From positions 124,001 through 188,000 of the forward strand of contig NZ_JADPJI010000002.1 in the NCBI RefSeq assembly GCF_023073355.1: 64,000 nt of DNA, in the 5' to 3' direction. The notes under the pieces were generated by a model. It saw only the letters and a list, made by a program, of their open reading frames with translations, was not told where the DNA came from and did not search any database. This stretch comes from Bradyrhizobium sp. 199. Its GTDB lineage: Bacteria > Pseudomonadota > Alphaproteobacteria > Rhizobiales > Xanthobacteraceae. Position numbers and translations under genes: made by a program. Positions 1 to 9,591 of the stretch are shown piece after piece (position 1 is the first letter of the stretch; the number at the start of each line of letters is the position of its first letter).

Positions 1-4
1 GGCC

Positions 5-2170
5 TCAATACATCTGAAGCGGCAGCACGTCGCCGCCGGGGCCCACCAGAAGGCCCCAGGCCTCGCCGGCGGCAACAGTCAGGGCCTCAGTGCGGGCGGG
101 CTGCCCGGGCATGCGCAGCGCGTACTGGTACTTGCCCGGCGGCAGATCGAGCATCGGTCCCTTCGGCGATTGCGGGCCGCCGGCGCCGGCCGCGATCTTG
201 ACCGTCTGCTTGTTGATCGTCAGCGAGGCCTCGCTCGGTCCCATATTTCCGAGCATGAGCTTCGCCTGTCCCGCCTTTGGCATGATGCCGGTCTTGGCTG
301 CCGCATCGGAATTCTTCTGCGCCAGATGGACAGTGGTCTCGCCTTTGGTGCGGCCGAGTTTGAGCACGGCCGGGCCCTGCGGTGAGGTGAAGTCGATTTG
401 TGCGCGATCTGCGGACATAGCTGCGCCGTCGCTCTTTTCCTGCCAGCCGAGCTTGGCCAACTCCGCTCGATAAAAGGCGAGGACATCCTGGAGCGGTGCC
501 GGGACGCTGGCTCGCAGCTCGCGGCGGAGTGGAGCCTCTCCGCCGGGTATCTTCGTGGTCTCAAACGATTTCGACGAATGCTGCGTCGGAACGGGCAGTT
601 GGGAGTCAGGATCTGGCTTGAGCGGTTCGGAGGACTTGGCCTGTCCTTCCGCCTCCGTGCTGGCCTCAGGCTTGGCCCCAGCCATCACGAGGCCCGATCC
701 GTCGGCGCGAACATTCACCTTCGGACCCATCTGCATCACGGTCATCGAGATCGACTTGCCGCCCTTGGAGAACGCCATCACCGCCATGTTGGGCTGCTTG
801 ATGACGGAGGGCTGCTCCTTCCAGCCCGATCCCTTCAGCGCCGAGCGATAGAAGCTGCTGAGTGCCTTCACGCTCGATGTCGAGGAGAATTCCAGCTGGC
901 CGTCACCACCTTCGAACTTCACGTCTTCGGCGCCTTCGGGCAGCGGCACCGGCGTCTTGCTGTCGGCGAGCGCAGTGAGCGGCGCGTCCGACAGCGCGGC
1001 GGCCTGCGACTTCCGCCTGGCCTCATCGGCAGCGATGAGCTGCTGAGCCGCACCCAGGGCATCGCCCAGGAACCTGTCGTCGGCCTCCTTCTTCGCCTTG
1101 GCGCGGGCCGCAAGCGCTGATTCCTTCACCTGCGCGATCAGGCTGATCATGGTGAAATCATATTTGCGGCCGAGCCGCAGCACGCCGGTTTCCTCGGCGG
1201 AAGAGATCTTGATCGCGACCTCGTCGCCGGGCGCAAGCGGCGCGTTTCCGTCTTCCTGCCAGCCGCGCGCGGCGAGCTCGCGATGATAGAAGGCGAGCAC
1301 GGCCGGCAGCTCGGCCATCGCGGCGGCGCTGATCTCGCGCTTGTTGGAGCTTGCGCTGCCGAGGCCTCGCGCCGATTTGGTCGGCTTGGGCCGTGGCAGC
1401 CCGGCCATGTCATCATCGGCCTCGAGCTCCTGGGGCAGCGCGAACGGCGCCACCTTGATCTCGACATTGGTGCGGCCATCGTCGCGGCGGATCAAAGTCA
1501 GCATCACCGGCTTCTGCTTGTAGAACTGCGTCGTGTCGCCATCGGGATGATCGTAGAACGCGCGCATGCCGTTCAGGACGATCTCGTTGAGATCGGCATT
1601 CGGCCAGCGCGAGGCTGTCTGGGGCGTCAGCTTGCGCCATCCCATCGCAACCATGTCCTTCGCAAAGAACTCCGCGGTCGCATCGAGCGCGCCGGGCGCG
1701 ATGCAGCCGAGATAGGGCCTTGTGCCATCGAACACGAGGTCGCTCGCGGCGTCGGGAAACGGCACGTTCGAATAGATCCGGTCGGTCGTGTAATAGACCA
1801 CGGACTGGTCCGGGCGGCCGAGCGCCTGCGTGAAGTGAACCGAAAGCCCCTGCCGCCCCTTCTTGAATTTCAGCGCGGTGCCCCTCTCCTCCAGCGGCAG
1901 GACGTAGGGCACCCAGCCTTCGGCGCTCAGGAGTTTGCGCACGGCCTGCGACGTCGCGCCTTGGGGCGTCGGCACACGATATTCGAGGCGGTAGGGATCG
2001 GGACGCGTGGTGTCCTCCACCGCGCCCTCGAGCCGTGGCAGCGCGTGGACGTCGACGATGCCTTCGTCTGCGGCGCCCGCCGGACGCGAGGTGCTCGCCA
2101 TCGCGAGAATGCCGCAGGCAAGCAGCAGCCATCTTGCCGGGACTTGCGCCCCGCGCTGGATCATCGGCAT
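5..2170 (-). CDS. Exported multi-repeat protein of unknown function
   Basis: About 721 residues. I chose the ATG at 2170 because an AGGAG ribosome site precedes it and the product then opens with a signal peptide (hydrophobic core WLLLACGILAMAS, likely cut after GAA). The mature protein repeats a module whose signature is a helix of the type FYR.EL...GW followed by a short beta segment. It appears as EFFAKDMVAMGW, AFYHRELAARGW, SFYRSALKGSGW and AFYRAELAKLGW. The C-terminal ~90 residues look like a small beta domain. The neighbour at 2329-3069 shares the last module and the C-terminal domain, so the pair arose by duplication. An envelope location is likely; no enzymatic motif is visible and I do not recognise a named family. 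Confidence 0.8.
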   Translation of the reverse strand: MPMIQRGAQVPARWLLLACGILAMASTSRPAGAADEGIVDVHALPRLEGAVEDTTRPDPYRLEYRVPTPQGATSQAVRKLLSAEGWVPYVLPLEERGTALKFKKGRQGLSVHFTQALGRPDQSVVYYTTDRIYSNVPFPDAASDLVFDGTRPYLGCIAPGALDATAEFFAKDMVAMGWRKLTPQTASRWPNADLNEIVLNGMRAFYDHPDGDTTQFYKQKPVMLTLIRRDDGRTNVEIKVAPFALPQELEADDDMAGLPRPKPTKSARGLGSASSNKREISAAAMAELPAVLAFYHRELAARGWQEDGNAPLAPGDEVAIKISSAEETGVLRLGRKYDFTMISLIAQVKESALAARAKAKKEADDRFLGDALGAAQQLIAADEARRKSQAAALSDAPLTALADSKTPVPLPEGAEDVKFEGGDGQLEFSSTSSVKALSSFYRSALKGSGWKEQPSVIKQPNMAVMAFSKGGKSISMTVMQMGPKVNVRADGSGLVMAGAKPEASTEAEGQAKSSEPLKPDPDSQLPVPTQHSSKSFETTKIPGGEAPLRRELRASVPAPLQDVLAFYRAELAKLGWQEKSDGAAMSADRAQIDFTSPQGPAVLKLGRTKGETTVHLAQKNSDAAAKTGIMPKAGQAKLMLGNMGPSEASLTINKQTVKIAAGAGGPQSPKGPMLDLPPGKYQYALRMPGQPARTEALTVAAGEAWGLLVGPGGDVLPLQMY

Positions 2171-2328
2171 CGTCAAAACTCCTGGATGTCGCGCGGTCGT
2201 CCTGCCCTCGCGCATGGCAGGCTGCGGCGCCGTCGGCGCGCGGCCTCAGACGAGAAGTCGCGTTGGGAACCGGAGAGGTTCAACAGGAGCGTTCTGCTCG
2301 GCGCCAGGGCCTGAAAAGGGGCGGGGGC

Positions 2329-3069
2329 TCAGTACAGCTGCAGCGGCGGCCACGCGTCACCATCGCGCCCGACCGTGAGCTCCCAGGTATCGCCGGCTGT
2401 GACCGTGAGAATGTCCTTGGTGGCTGGATAGCCCGGCACGCCCAGTCTGTAGGGGTATTTGCCGGGCACGAGGTCCAGCGCGACCGCGTTCGCGCCGGCC
2501 CGGCGCGGGATGGTTTGCCCGTGGATCTCGAGCACGGCTTCCTTGTCGCCGGTGTTGCTGAACACCAGCTTCGCCTGGCCGGGCTCGGGCAGGACGTTCG
2601 CTCTGGTCGCCATCTGCGCGTTCTTCTGCACGAGATGGACCGATGTGCCGGACTCCTTGCGGTCGAGTTTCAACGCCGCGGGCCCCAGCGGCGAGATGAA
2701 GGCGAGCTGGACGTGGTCGGCGCCGATCATCGCGTGATCATGCTGTTCCTGCCAGCCGAGCTTTCGCAGCTCGGTGCGATAGAAGGCGAGGACGTCCCCC
2801 AGCGCTGCGGGCACGGTGGCTTCCAGCCTGACGCGGAGCGGCGCTTCGACGCCCCGCATCAGGGTGGTGTGGATTCCTCTGTGATTGTAGCGGGTCGGCG
2901 CTGGCAGCACTGCATCGGAGTCCAGCGTGAGCGTCGTCGGAAACAGATGCGGCAGCGAGGCGCCGGCGCTGGCCGCGAGCAGGCACGTCGCAAGCAGGAC
3001 GAGGCTGTATGCAAACATCCGCCATCGTGCCGGGGCTCGCGCCCCATGCCTCACCACCGTCATGCTCAT
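2329..3069 (-). CDS. Exported protein, short paralogue of its neighbour
   Basis: About 246 residues with a signal peptide (hydrophobic stretch FAYSLVLLATCLLAASAGA). It carries one copy of the helix module (AFYRTELRKLGWQE) and the same C-terminal beta domain as the 721-residue protein downstream, ending in nearly the same residues (PPLQLY against LPLQMY). The two genes lie in tandem on one strand with about 160 bases between them, so co-transcription is possible. The ATG at 3063 is an equally possible start. Function unknown; probably an envelope or periplasmic protein. Confidence 0.78.
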   Translation of the reverse strand: MSMTVVRHGARAPARWRMFAYSLVLLATCLLAASAGASLPHLFPTTLTLDSDAVLPAPTRYNHRGIHTTLMRGVEAPLRVRLEATVPAALGDVLAFYRTELRKLGWQEQHDHAMIGADHVQLAFISPLGPAALKLDRKESGTSVHLVQKNAQMATRANVLPEPGQAKLVFSNTGDKEAVLEIHGQTIPRRAGANAVALDLVPGKYPYRLGVPGYPATKDILTVTAGDTWELTVGRDGDAWPPLQLY

Positions 3070-3171
3070 GCTCCAAGAATATCGCGCGTGCCAAAATTCG
3101 GCGCGATGGCCGCTGCCGGCGGCCTCAAGCAGCTAGTCGCTGACGAAACCGAGCGGGTTCAACCCGTCGGC

Positions 3172-4308
3172 CTACCTTCGGGCCGAGACCTGTCCGCTCT
3201 CGACGTCGAAGACTTCGCCTCCGGGGCCGATCTCGGCGAACGCCGCCGGGTCCGCACCGGTCAGCCAGACCTGCGCGCCGAGCTTCTTCAACTCGTCGAA
3301 CAGCGCGGCGCGGCGGTTCGGATCGAGATGCGCGACGACCTCGTCGAGCAGCAGCAGCGGCACGATGCCGGTCATTTCCGCCACCAGCGTCGCATGCGCC
3401 AGCACCAGGCCGATCAGCAGCGCCTTCTGCTCGCCGGTCGAGGCGTCGCGCGCCGGCATGCTTTTGGGCGCATAGATCACCTGGAGATCGGTGAGATGCG
3501 GGCCGTCGGTGGTGCGGCCGGCGATGGCATCGCGCGGGCGGTTGTCGCGCAGGATCTGCCGGTAGCGGTCCTCGACCGACGTCGCGGTCTCCTGGAGCAG
3601 CGCATTCTCCATCCAGCCGTCGAGCGCGATTTGCGCTGAGGGAAAGGCGGAGGCCTGCGCGCGCGCGTTGAGCATGCCCGTGAGCCTCGCTGCGGTCTGG
3701 CCGCGCGTTGCCGCGACCGCGACCGCGAGCTCCGCGGTTTCGCGCTCGATCGCGTCACACCAATGGTCGTCATAATTGCGGGTTTCGAGCAGGCGGTTGC
3801 GCGAGCGCAGAGAGCGTTCCAGCGCGGAGATGCGGCCGGAATGATCGCTGTCGATGGCGAGCACCAGGCGGTCGAAGAAGCGCCGCCGCTCGGAGCCGGC
3901 GCCCATGAACAGCCCATCCATTGCGGGCGTCAACCACACCATGCGGATGTGGTCGCCAAAGGCGGTGGCCGAATTGACCGGCTCGCGGTCGATGCGGCAG
4001 CGCCGGCTCGCCGTGCTGTCGGGCCGCGGCGCATCGATGCCGGTGCCGAGCGTCGCCAGTCCCAGCGCGCCCTCGACCTGCGCCGACACCGCCCAGGAGC
4101 CGTCGCCCTGGTTGTCGGCGACATCTTCCAGCGTGGCGCGCCGCAGGCCGCGTCCCGGCGACAGAAACGAGATCGCCTCGATGCAATTGGTCTTGCCCGC
4201 CCCGTTAGGCCCCACCAACGCCACCATGTCAGCCGACGTCTCGAGCCCCGCCGCCCGATAATTGCGAAAATGCGTCAGCGTCAGGCGATGAATGCGGGAG
4301 GGTGTCAT
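3172..4308 (-). CDS. recF: DNA replication and repair protein RecF
   Basis: 378 residues, normal RecF length. RecF is an SMC-like ATPase that with RecO and RecR loads RecA at gapped DNA. Walker A is GPNGAGKTN near residue 34. The ABC-type signature lies in the STGEQKALLIGL stretch near residue 290, and Walker B is LLLLDEVVAHLD near residue 318. It sits on the same strand as dnaN and dnaA, the usual order, but is separated from dnaN by a DUF559 gene and repeats, so it may have its own promoter. The neighbour beyond it is not gyrB. The ribosome site before the ATG at 4308 is weak. Confidence 0.97.
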   Translation of the reverse strand: MTPSRIHRLTLTHFRNYRAAGLETSADMVALVGPNGAGKTNCIEAISFLSPGRGLRRATLEDVADNQGDGSWAVSAQVEGALGLATLGTGIDAPRPDSTASRRCRIDREPVNSATAFGDHIRMVWLTPAMDGLFMGAGSERRRFFDRLVLAIDSDHSGRISALERSLRSRNRLLETRNYDDHWCDAIERETAELAVAVAATRGQTAARLTGMLNARAQASAFPSAQIALDGWMENALLQETATSVEDRYRQILRDNRPRDAIAGRTTDGPHLTDLQVIYAPKSMPARDASTGEQKALLIGLVLAHATLVAEMTGIVPLLLLDEVVAHLDPNRRAALFDELKKLGAQVWLTGADPAAFAEIGPGGEVFDVESGQVSARR

Positions 4309-4336
4309 ATCACTCTGTCATTGCCGGGCTTGGCTT

Positions 4337-4395
4337 TCCCTCCCCCCTTGTGGGGGAGGGTGGCGCCTCACGAAGTGAGGCGACGGGTGAGGGGT
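4337..4395. repeat. Palindromic intergenic repeat (C-rich/G-rich family)
   Basis: The hairpin ctccccccttgtgggggag is followed by a second one, gcctcacgaagtgaggc, and then the tail cgggtgagggg. Similar units occur at 4768-4831, 13940-13992, 55394-55432 and 55464-55498. This copy lies between recF and the DUF559 gene. Confidence 0.75.
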
Positions 4396-4398
4396 ATC

Positions 4399-4764
4399 TT
4401 ACCGCCCGGCGAGCTTTGCAAGGACGTCTTCCAACACAGAAGTGGGCTGCTGTAGGACGTCATTGTTCCAATAACGCGCAATGGCAAAGCCTTCAGCGGA
4501 GAAGGCTGCGTCACGAGCGACATCGCGTTGTGACTCTGCGTGTTGGCTGCCGTCGGCCGCGATCACAAGGCGCTTCTCAAAACAGACGAAGTCGAGAATG
4601 AAACTCTTGAACGGGGCCTGCCGGCGAAATTTGACTGCGGACAATCGACGCTCTCTGAGCAGCCGCCACATCGCAGCTTCCGCATCAGTCGGCTCATGCC
4701 GCATGTTCTTTGCAAATTGGCGGAGATGTTTGGGAACTGGCCGATGGGACGGCTCCTGCGGCAC
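4399..4764 (-). CDS. DUF559 (very-short-patch-repair nuclease-like) protein
   Basis: 121 residues from a GTG start. The whole protein is one DUF559 domain, related to Vsr and other restriction-like endonucleases. Visible family features are the NMRHEPTDAEAAMWRLLR helix, the RRQ.P...ILDF.C stretch with the conserved Asp, and the RYWNNDVL segment near the C-terminus. A nuclease role is inferred from fold membership; the cellular target of these single-domain proteins is not established. It sits between dnaN and recF with palindromic repeats on both sides, suggesting it was inserted as a repeat-flanked unit. Confidence 0.88.
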   Translation of the reverse strand: MPQEPSHRPVPKHLRQFAKNMRHEPTDAEAAMWRLLRERRLSAVKFRRQAPFKSFILDFVCFEKRLVIAADGSQHAESQRDVARDAAFSAEGFAIARYWNNDVLQQPTSVLEDVLAKLAGR

Positions 4765-4767
4765 TAA

Positions 4768-4831
4768 CCCCTCACCCTATCGCGCTTGCGTCGACCGGCG
4801 GAGTAGCCCTCTCCCACAAGGGGAGAGGGCG
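4768..4831. repeat. Palindromic intergenic repeat (C-rich/G-rich family)
   Basis: Same family as the copy at 4337-4395, here starting with the cccctcaccct tail and ending in the hairpin ccctctcccacaaggggagaggg. The two copies bracket the DUF559 gene in opposite orientation. Confidence 0.75.
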
Positions 4832-4892
4832 CAGCAATGCGCATCGCGCTTGCTTCCAAAAGCAGGGTGCGCGTGGCGTAGAGCCACTTTTC

Positions 4893-6011
4893 TCACACCC
4901 GCATCGGCATCAGCACGTACAGGGCGCTCTTGTCGTCGCGGTCTTGCACCAGGGTGGGTGAACCGGGGTCGGCGAGCCTGAGGGTTGCGACGTCGCCTTC
5001 GATCTGGGCGGCGATGTCGAGCAGATAGCGGGAGTTGAAGCCGATATCGAGTGCGTCGGAGGCGTATTCGACTTCGAGCTCTTCGGTGGCGCTGCCGGAA
5101 TCCGGATTGGTCACCGACAGCACCAGCTTGCCGGGCGCCAGCGACAGCTTCACCGCGCGGCCACGCTCGCTCGAAATCGTCGACACGCGGTCGACCGCGT
5201 TCTCGAAATCCTTCTTGTCGACCACGAGCTCCTTGTCATTGCCTTGCGGGATGACGCGGCCATAGTCGGGGAAGGTGCCGTCGATCAGTTTCGAGGTCAG
5301 CACGACGTTGCCGATCGTAAAGCGGATCTTGGCCTGCGACAGCTCGATCGTCATCTCGGCTTCGGTGTCCTCGATCAGGCGCTGCACCTCGCCGACGGTC
5401 TTGCGCGGCACGATCACGCCGGGCATGCCCTCGGCGCCCTTGGGCTGCACCAGATCGAGCTGGGCGAGGCGGTGACCGTCGGTGGCGACGCCGCGCAGGG
5501 TTGCGGCCTTAGGCGTGCCGGCGGCGTGCAGATAGATGCCGTTGAGGTAATACCGCGTCTCCTCGGTGGAGATCGCGAACTGGGTGCGGTCGATCAGCCG
5601 CTTGACGTCCTTGGCGGCGAGCGAGAAGGAATGCGACATGTCGCCGGCGGCCAGATCCGGGAAATCATTCTCCGGCAGGGTCTGTAGCGTGAAGCGGGAG
5701 CGGCCGGCGCGGATCGCCAGCACGGCGCGGTCGCCGTCGGCCTCCAGCACGATCTGCGAACCATCCGGCAGCTTGCGCACGATGTCGTAGAACATGTGCG
5801 CCGGCACGGTGGTGGAGCCCGCGGTCGCGGTTTCCGCCGGCAGCGTCTCGGTCACCTCGAGGTCGAGGTCGGTCGCCTTCAGCGACAATTTGGCGTTCTC
5901 GGCGCGGACCAGCACGTTGCCGAGGATCGGAATCGTGTTGCGGCGCTCGACCACGCGGTGGACGTGGCCCAGCGACTTCAGGAGTTGCGCGCGTTCGACC
6001 GTAACCTTCAT
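4893..6011 (-). CDS. dnaN: DNA polymerase III beta subunit (sliding clamp)
   Basis: 372 residues, standard length. The ATG at 6011 gives the canonical N-terminus MKVTVERAQLLKSLGHV, so the longer reading frame upstream is not used. The three repeated clamp domains are present, and the C-terminus ends LMPMRV as in bacterial clamps (the family ends in a PMR/PMRL-like motif). The dimeric ring holds the replicase on DNA. It lies 260 bases downstream of dnaA on the same strand. Confidence 0.98.
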   Translation of the reverse strand: MKVTVERAQLLKSLGHVHRVVERRNTIPILGNVLVRAENAKLSLKATDLDLEVTETLPAETATAGSTTVPAHMFYDIVRKLPDGSQIVLEADGDRAVLAIRAGRSRFTLQTLPENDFPDLAAGDMSHSFSLAAKDVKRLIDRTQFAISTEETRYYLNGIYLHAAGTPKAATLRGVATDGHRLAQLDLVQPKGAEGMPGVIVPRKTVGEVQRLIEDTEAEMTIELSQAKIRFTIGNVVLTSKLIDGTFPDYGRVIPQGNDKELVVDKKDFENAVDRVSTISSERGRAVKLSLAPGKLVLSVTNPDSGSATEELEVEYASDALDIGFNSRYLLDIAAQIEGDVATLRLADPGSPTLVQDRDDKSALYVLMPMRV

Positions 6012-6270
6012 TGCACTACTCGCCCGATCCCCAAGGAAACACAACGTTTAGAAGGCCGGGCGGCGGGACGCGCACCACGGCACCGAAGACCCCGGAAAGC
6101 CGGATCATCCAGCCGATATGACCAAAGCCGTCAGGGTCGCGCAAGGTGGCGCGGATGGCCCCCGGATTCAAGGGATCGGAGGCAGTTCCCCACGATTTAC
6201 CGTCCAAAACGAAGGCCGCCGCCCAGACATGGCCGGGGCGGCGGGAGAATGGCAGGAGCGCCTTAGGCGT

Positions 6271-7680
6271 TTATTCCTGAAGCTGGCGCTTCAGCGACTC
6301 CACTTCGTCCGACAGGGCCGTATCCCTGGAGACCAGGGCCTCGATCTTGCGCACGGCGTGCAGCACCGTGGTGTGGTCGCGCCCGCCGAAGCGGCGGCCG
6401 ATCTCGGGGAGCGAGCGCAGGGTCAGCGTCTTGGCGAGATACATCGCCACCTGGCGCGGGCGGACCACGTTGGCGGTGCGCCGCGAGGAGAGGAGGTCGG
6501 AGCGGCTGACATTGTATTGCCGCGCCACCACCCGCTGGATGTCCTCGATCTTGATCCGCTTCGGCTCCTGCGGCCGGACCAGGTCGCGCACCTCGTGCTC
6601 GGCCATTTCCAGCGTCACCGGCCGGTTGTTGAGTTTCGAGTGCGCGAGCAGGCGGTTGATCGCGCCTTCGAGGTCGCGGCCGTTATGGGTGATGGTGCGC
6701 GCCAGATAATGCAACACCTCCTCGGGCACCTCGAACGTCGCATGGTGGGCGCGGGCCGCCGCGACGCGCGACTTGAGAATGCCGTGGCGCAGCTCCTCGC
6801 CGAGCGAGCCCATCTCGACCACGAGGCCGCCGGCGAGCCGCGAGCGGACGCGGTCATCGAGGCTTTCGAGATCGGACGGCGGCCGGTCGGCCGCGACCAC
6901 GACCTGGCGGCCGGCGTCGATCAGCGCGTTCAGCGTGTGGCAGAACTCGGCCTGGGTCGACTTGCCTTGCAGGAACTGGAGATCGTCGATGACCAGCACG
7001 TCGATGCCGCGCAGCGCTTCCTTGAAGGCCAGAGCCGTTTGCGTCTTCAGCGCGGCGACGAAGCCGTACATGAATTTTTCCGCCGTGAGATACAGCACCT
7101 TGCGCTCGTTACCGGAATTGCCGGCCCAGGTCACCGCCTGGAGCAGGTGCGTCTTGCCGAGCCCGACACCGGCATGGATGTAAAGCGGGTTGAACATCAC
7201 GGGATCGCCGCGGCGCCCTTCGGCAACCTGGCGCGCGGCGGCAAGCGCCAGCGTGTTGGAGCGGCCGACGACGAAGCTCGCAAAGGTCAGGCGCGGATCG
7301 AGCGGCGAGCCGCCGAGCGCGTCGTGATTGGCCGAGACCGGCGCGGTTGCGGTCGAGCGCAGCTCCGCCGTCGGCGTGCGTCGCGTTTCGACCGGCGCCG
7401 GGGCTTCCTTCTGCACGACCGGGCGCACGGCCGAACGCACCGTGAGGTCGATACGATGCACTTCCGGCATCTCGGCCTGCCAGCACGACAGCACGCGCTC
7501 GGCATAATGGGCCTGGATCCAGCTTTTCAGGAAGCGGGTCGGGACTGAGAGCCGCACGCTCTCCTCCTGCACACCTTCCAGATCCATGCGTGCAAACCAG
7601 CTCGTGTAAACGTCCTCGCCAACGCTCGAGCGCAGCCGACCCTTCACGCGTGACCAGCGATCCTGTTCCATTGTCATCAT
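6271..7680 (-). CDS. dnaA: Chromosomal replication initiator protein DnaA
   Basis: About 469 residues. DnaA binds DnaA boxes at the origin and opens it in an ATP-dependent way. Domain I is at residues 1-80, a variable linker runs to about 130, and the AAA+ domain carries Walker A (GVGLGKTHL) and Walker B (LVIDDLQFL). The C-terminal helix-turn-helix with the DnaA signature ([16 protein letters not shown]) is complete. Start choice: an AGAGAAG site lies 7 bases before the ATG at 7680 and 10 before that at 7677, so either fits; the ATG at 7671 is less likely. The long gene-free stretch upstream is expected to hold its promoter. Confidence 0.97.
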   Translation of the reverse strand: MMTMEQDRWSRVKGRLRSSVGEDVYTSWFARMDLEGVQEESVRLSVPTRFLKSWIQAHYAERVLSCWQAEMPEVHRIDLTVRSAVRPVVQKEAPAPVETRRTPTAELRSTATAPVSANHDALGGSPLDPRLTFASFVVGRSNTLALAAARQVAEGRRGDPVMFNPLYIHAGVGLGKTHLLQAVTWAGNSGNERKVLYLTAEKFMYGFVAALKTQTALAFKEALRGIDVLVIDDLQFLQGKSTQAEFCHTLNALIDAGRQVVVAADRPPSDLESLDDRVRSRLAGGLVVEMGSLGEELRHGILKSRVAAARAHHATFEVPEEVLHYLARTITHNGRDLEGAINRLLAHSKLNNRPVTLEMAEHEVRDLVRPQEPKRIKIEDIQRVVARQYNVSRSDLLSSRRTANVVRPRQVAMYLAKTLTLRSLPEIGRRFGGRDHTTVLHAVRKIEALVSRDTALSDEVESLKRQLQE

Positions 7681-8856
7681 CAGAAAACTTCTCTTGAGAG
7701 ATATAGTTGCGTTGTGAGCGCCATGCAGGGTTTCCTGCAGGACCCCTTGAGCAGGGCCCTCGGAATGGCGCGACCTCAAAGCGAGTCCATCATCAGGCAT
7801 GGCTCGACCGTCCGGCGGGAACGCCGCGTCAGATCAGCGATGTCGGAGATGGAGGGTTCGCGAGGTCAGCGCGTACTCGGCGCTCCGCCACACGCGGGAG
7901 GCTGGAGAACTGACGGATCCGGGACGGCATCGTTGGAATGCGAAACGTATTTCAATACCGCGTTGAGTCCGAAAGACATGATACCTCCCCATCCTGCCGT
8001 GATCGCTCACGGCAAGGTCCTGCGTGTCTTGACGACAGCCGCACCGTACTCCTGCGCGGATGCCTGCCCGTGTACTTGTCGTCTGCTCGACTTCGCCGCC
8101 TTGCGTGCCGGGGTAGCTTTGCGATGTCTCTCATATGCGCTTGGCACGAGGCGGGAAGATCCCGCTTGGAGACATTCAGACAAAGAGCTACCATTCCCAC
8201 ATTGCTATGGGTTGTGAACCGACATCGCTTGTTGAAGCGTCGCCTACGTGCACACCGCCGCCGATTTGCACGCTCGCCCCGTTTCCTAAACCGCGCTGGT
8301 CTGAAGATCGTGGGCGCCGCTGACGACCTAAGGAATACACTAAGCGGAAAGACTCGCAACGAATTGATTCACACTTGAGCCACCAAAAAAACTTGACGTC
8401 GGTTAACGCCGCACGCGACTTGTGCACAGGCTCCGGAGCAAGTTTTTGGATTCGTGCACAGAATCGAAAACGCCACACCTCATGTGACAATTCTCAGCCA
8501 CCGCCGAAATTTTTTAACAAATTCGTCACGCACCCCGACGCGCGGGTGAATTTTCCAAACGCTTGCGATCGCTATGTCGATAAGTGATTAGCGAGACATC
8601 GTTTTTTGAGTCTCATTTCACAGGGTAACTCCCAAGCGACGTGCATTCCTGTGAATCTACGGTGTGTAGAACTTCGGTCGTCCGCGGTGTTCAATTCGAG
8701 CGCGCAGCGCAGGGGTTTTTGCAACGCGGTGAAAGTTTCCGCTGTTGCAAAAACATCGGCAGGTAGAACTACGGAACGAAGCATGGCGCAGGCGGAGCAA
8801 ACCTTCCAATCGAAGATCGACTGCGGCGCGACTCGCCCGTGAAGATGACAGGCAAC
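7681..8856. other. Gene-free region upstream of dnaA; possible regulatory or origin function
   Basis: Nearly 1.2 kb without a convincing gene. The reading frames here lack ribosome sites and typical composition. Two DnaA-box-like 9-mers lie 32 bases apart in the same orientation: ttgtgcaca at 8420-8428 and tcgtgcaca at 8452-8460. An AT-rich tract with aattttttaac follows near 8510. Both 9-mers deviate from the consensus ttatccaca. In Caulobacter and several rhizobia the origin lies near hemE rather than dnaA, so an origin here is only possible. A dnaA promoter is near certain to lie within it. Confidence 0.4.
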
Positions 8857-8882
8857 AAAAAAGCCCGGCGCGATGCCGGGCT
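8857..8882 (-). terminator. Rho-independent terminator of rpsT
   Basis: A perfect 8-bp stem (agcccggc / gccgggct) with a 5-base loop is followed, on the minus strand, by a run of T. It lies 63 bases downstream of the rpsT stop codon. Confidence 0.88.
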
Positions 8883-8944
8883 GTTTGACGCGTGCGATGC
8901 TCGATCGATCAATCGACCGATCGGTCCGCCATTACCTGGCGAGC

Positions 8945-9211
8945 TTACTTTGCGAGCTTGGCGATCTGCGCGGTGAGCCGCGAGACTTTGCGGCTGGCAT
9001 TGTTCTTGTGAATGATGTTGCGCTGGGCGGCACGCATCAAAGCGGGCTCGGCATTCGCCAGCGCCTTCGCGGCAGCGGCGCGGTCGCCGGTCGCGATGGC
9101 TTCTTCGACGGTGCGCACGGCGCCGCGCATCTGGGTGCGGCGCGACTTGTTGACGGCGGTGCGGCGGGCGATCTTGCGCGTCGCTTTCTTGGCGGAAGTT
9201 GTATTGGCCAT
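8945..9211 (-). CDS. rpsT: 30S ribosomal protein S20
   Basis: 88 residues starting [17 protein letters not shown], the canonical S20 N-terminus, which fixes the start at 9211. S20 is a highly basic primary 16S rRNA-binding protein of the small subunit. Proximity to dnaA is a common alphaproteobacterial arrangement. A strong terminator follows. Confidence 0.98.
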   Translation of the reverse strand: MANTTSAKKATRKIARRTAVNKSRRTQMRGAVRTVEEAIATGDRAAAAKALANAEPALMRAAQRNIIHKNNASRKVSRLTAQIAKLAK

Positions 9212-9591
9212 GGTCTCAATATCCTTTGCGGGTACCGGTCGCGTCTTGGTCGGGTAGCGCCGGCTTGCTTGACCGCGTAATCGACGCTCGGATTTAGGGT
9301 GTTCGGTTGCTGGGCTGTCCCCGGAACATGAGGCCTCAAAGAGCCTCTCAGCTCGAGGAGCCTGCAACTGCTCAAAGAACAGCGGCGGCAGGATTGCGCC
9401 CGCCGCCAGTTGGCGCCCTTATAGAGAGGGTCTTGCGCACCGTCAACGCTTTCCGGGCTGGAAAAGCGGCCCCCGGGACGCTCGAGGGAGCACGGTAACG
9501 CCCTGAAGAGGTTGAATTTCTGCCGTCTCCCGGCTATTGGCAGGCGGCGTTTTGTCGGGTCCTCCGATCGGACGACCATATAAGGTGGGGC
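9212..9591. other. Intergenic region between rpsT and the 9592 gene
   Basis: About 380 bases holding the two divergent upstream regions. I see no RNA gene or clear operator here. Confidence 0.4.

Noticed and set aside
398-1120. Long plus-strand open frames opposite the exported repeat protein
   Set aside because: They are antisense frames in high-GC DNA with Arg/Gly/Leu-rich composition and no ribosome sites.
1-3171. gyrB downstream of recF, as in many bacteria
   Set aside because: The genes after recF are exported repeat proteins without any gyrase motif.
7714-8378. Overlapping open frames in the region upstream of dnaA
   Set aside because: No ribosome site, odd composition and no recognisable domain on either strand; treated as noncoding.
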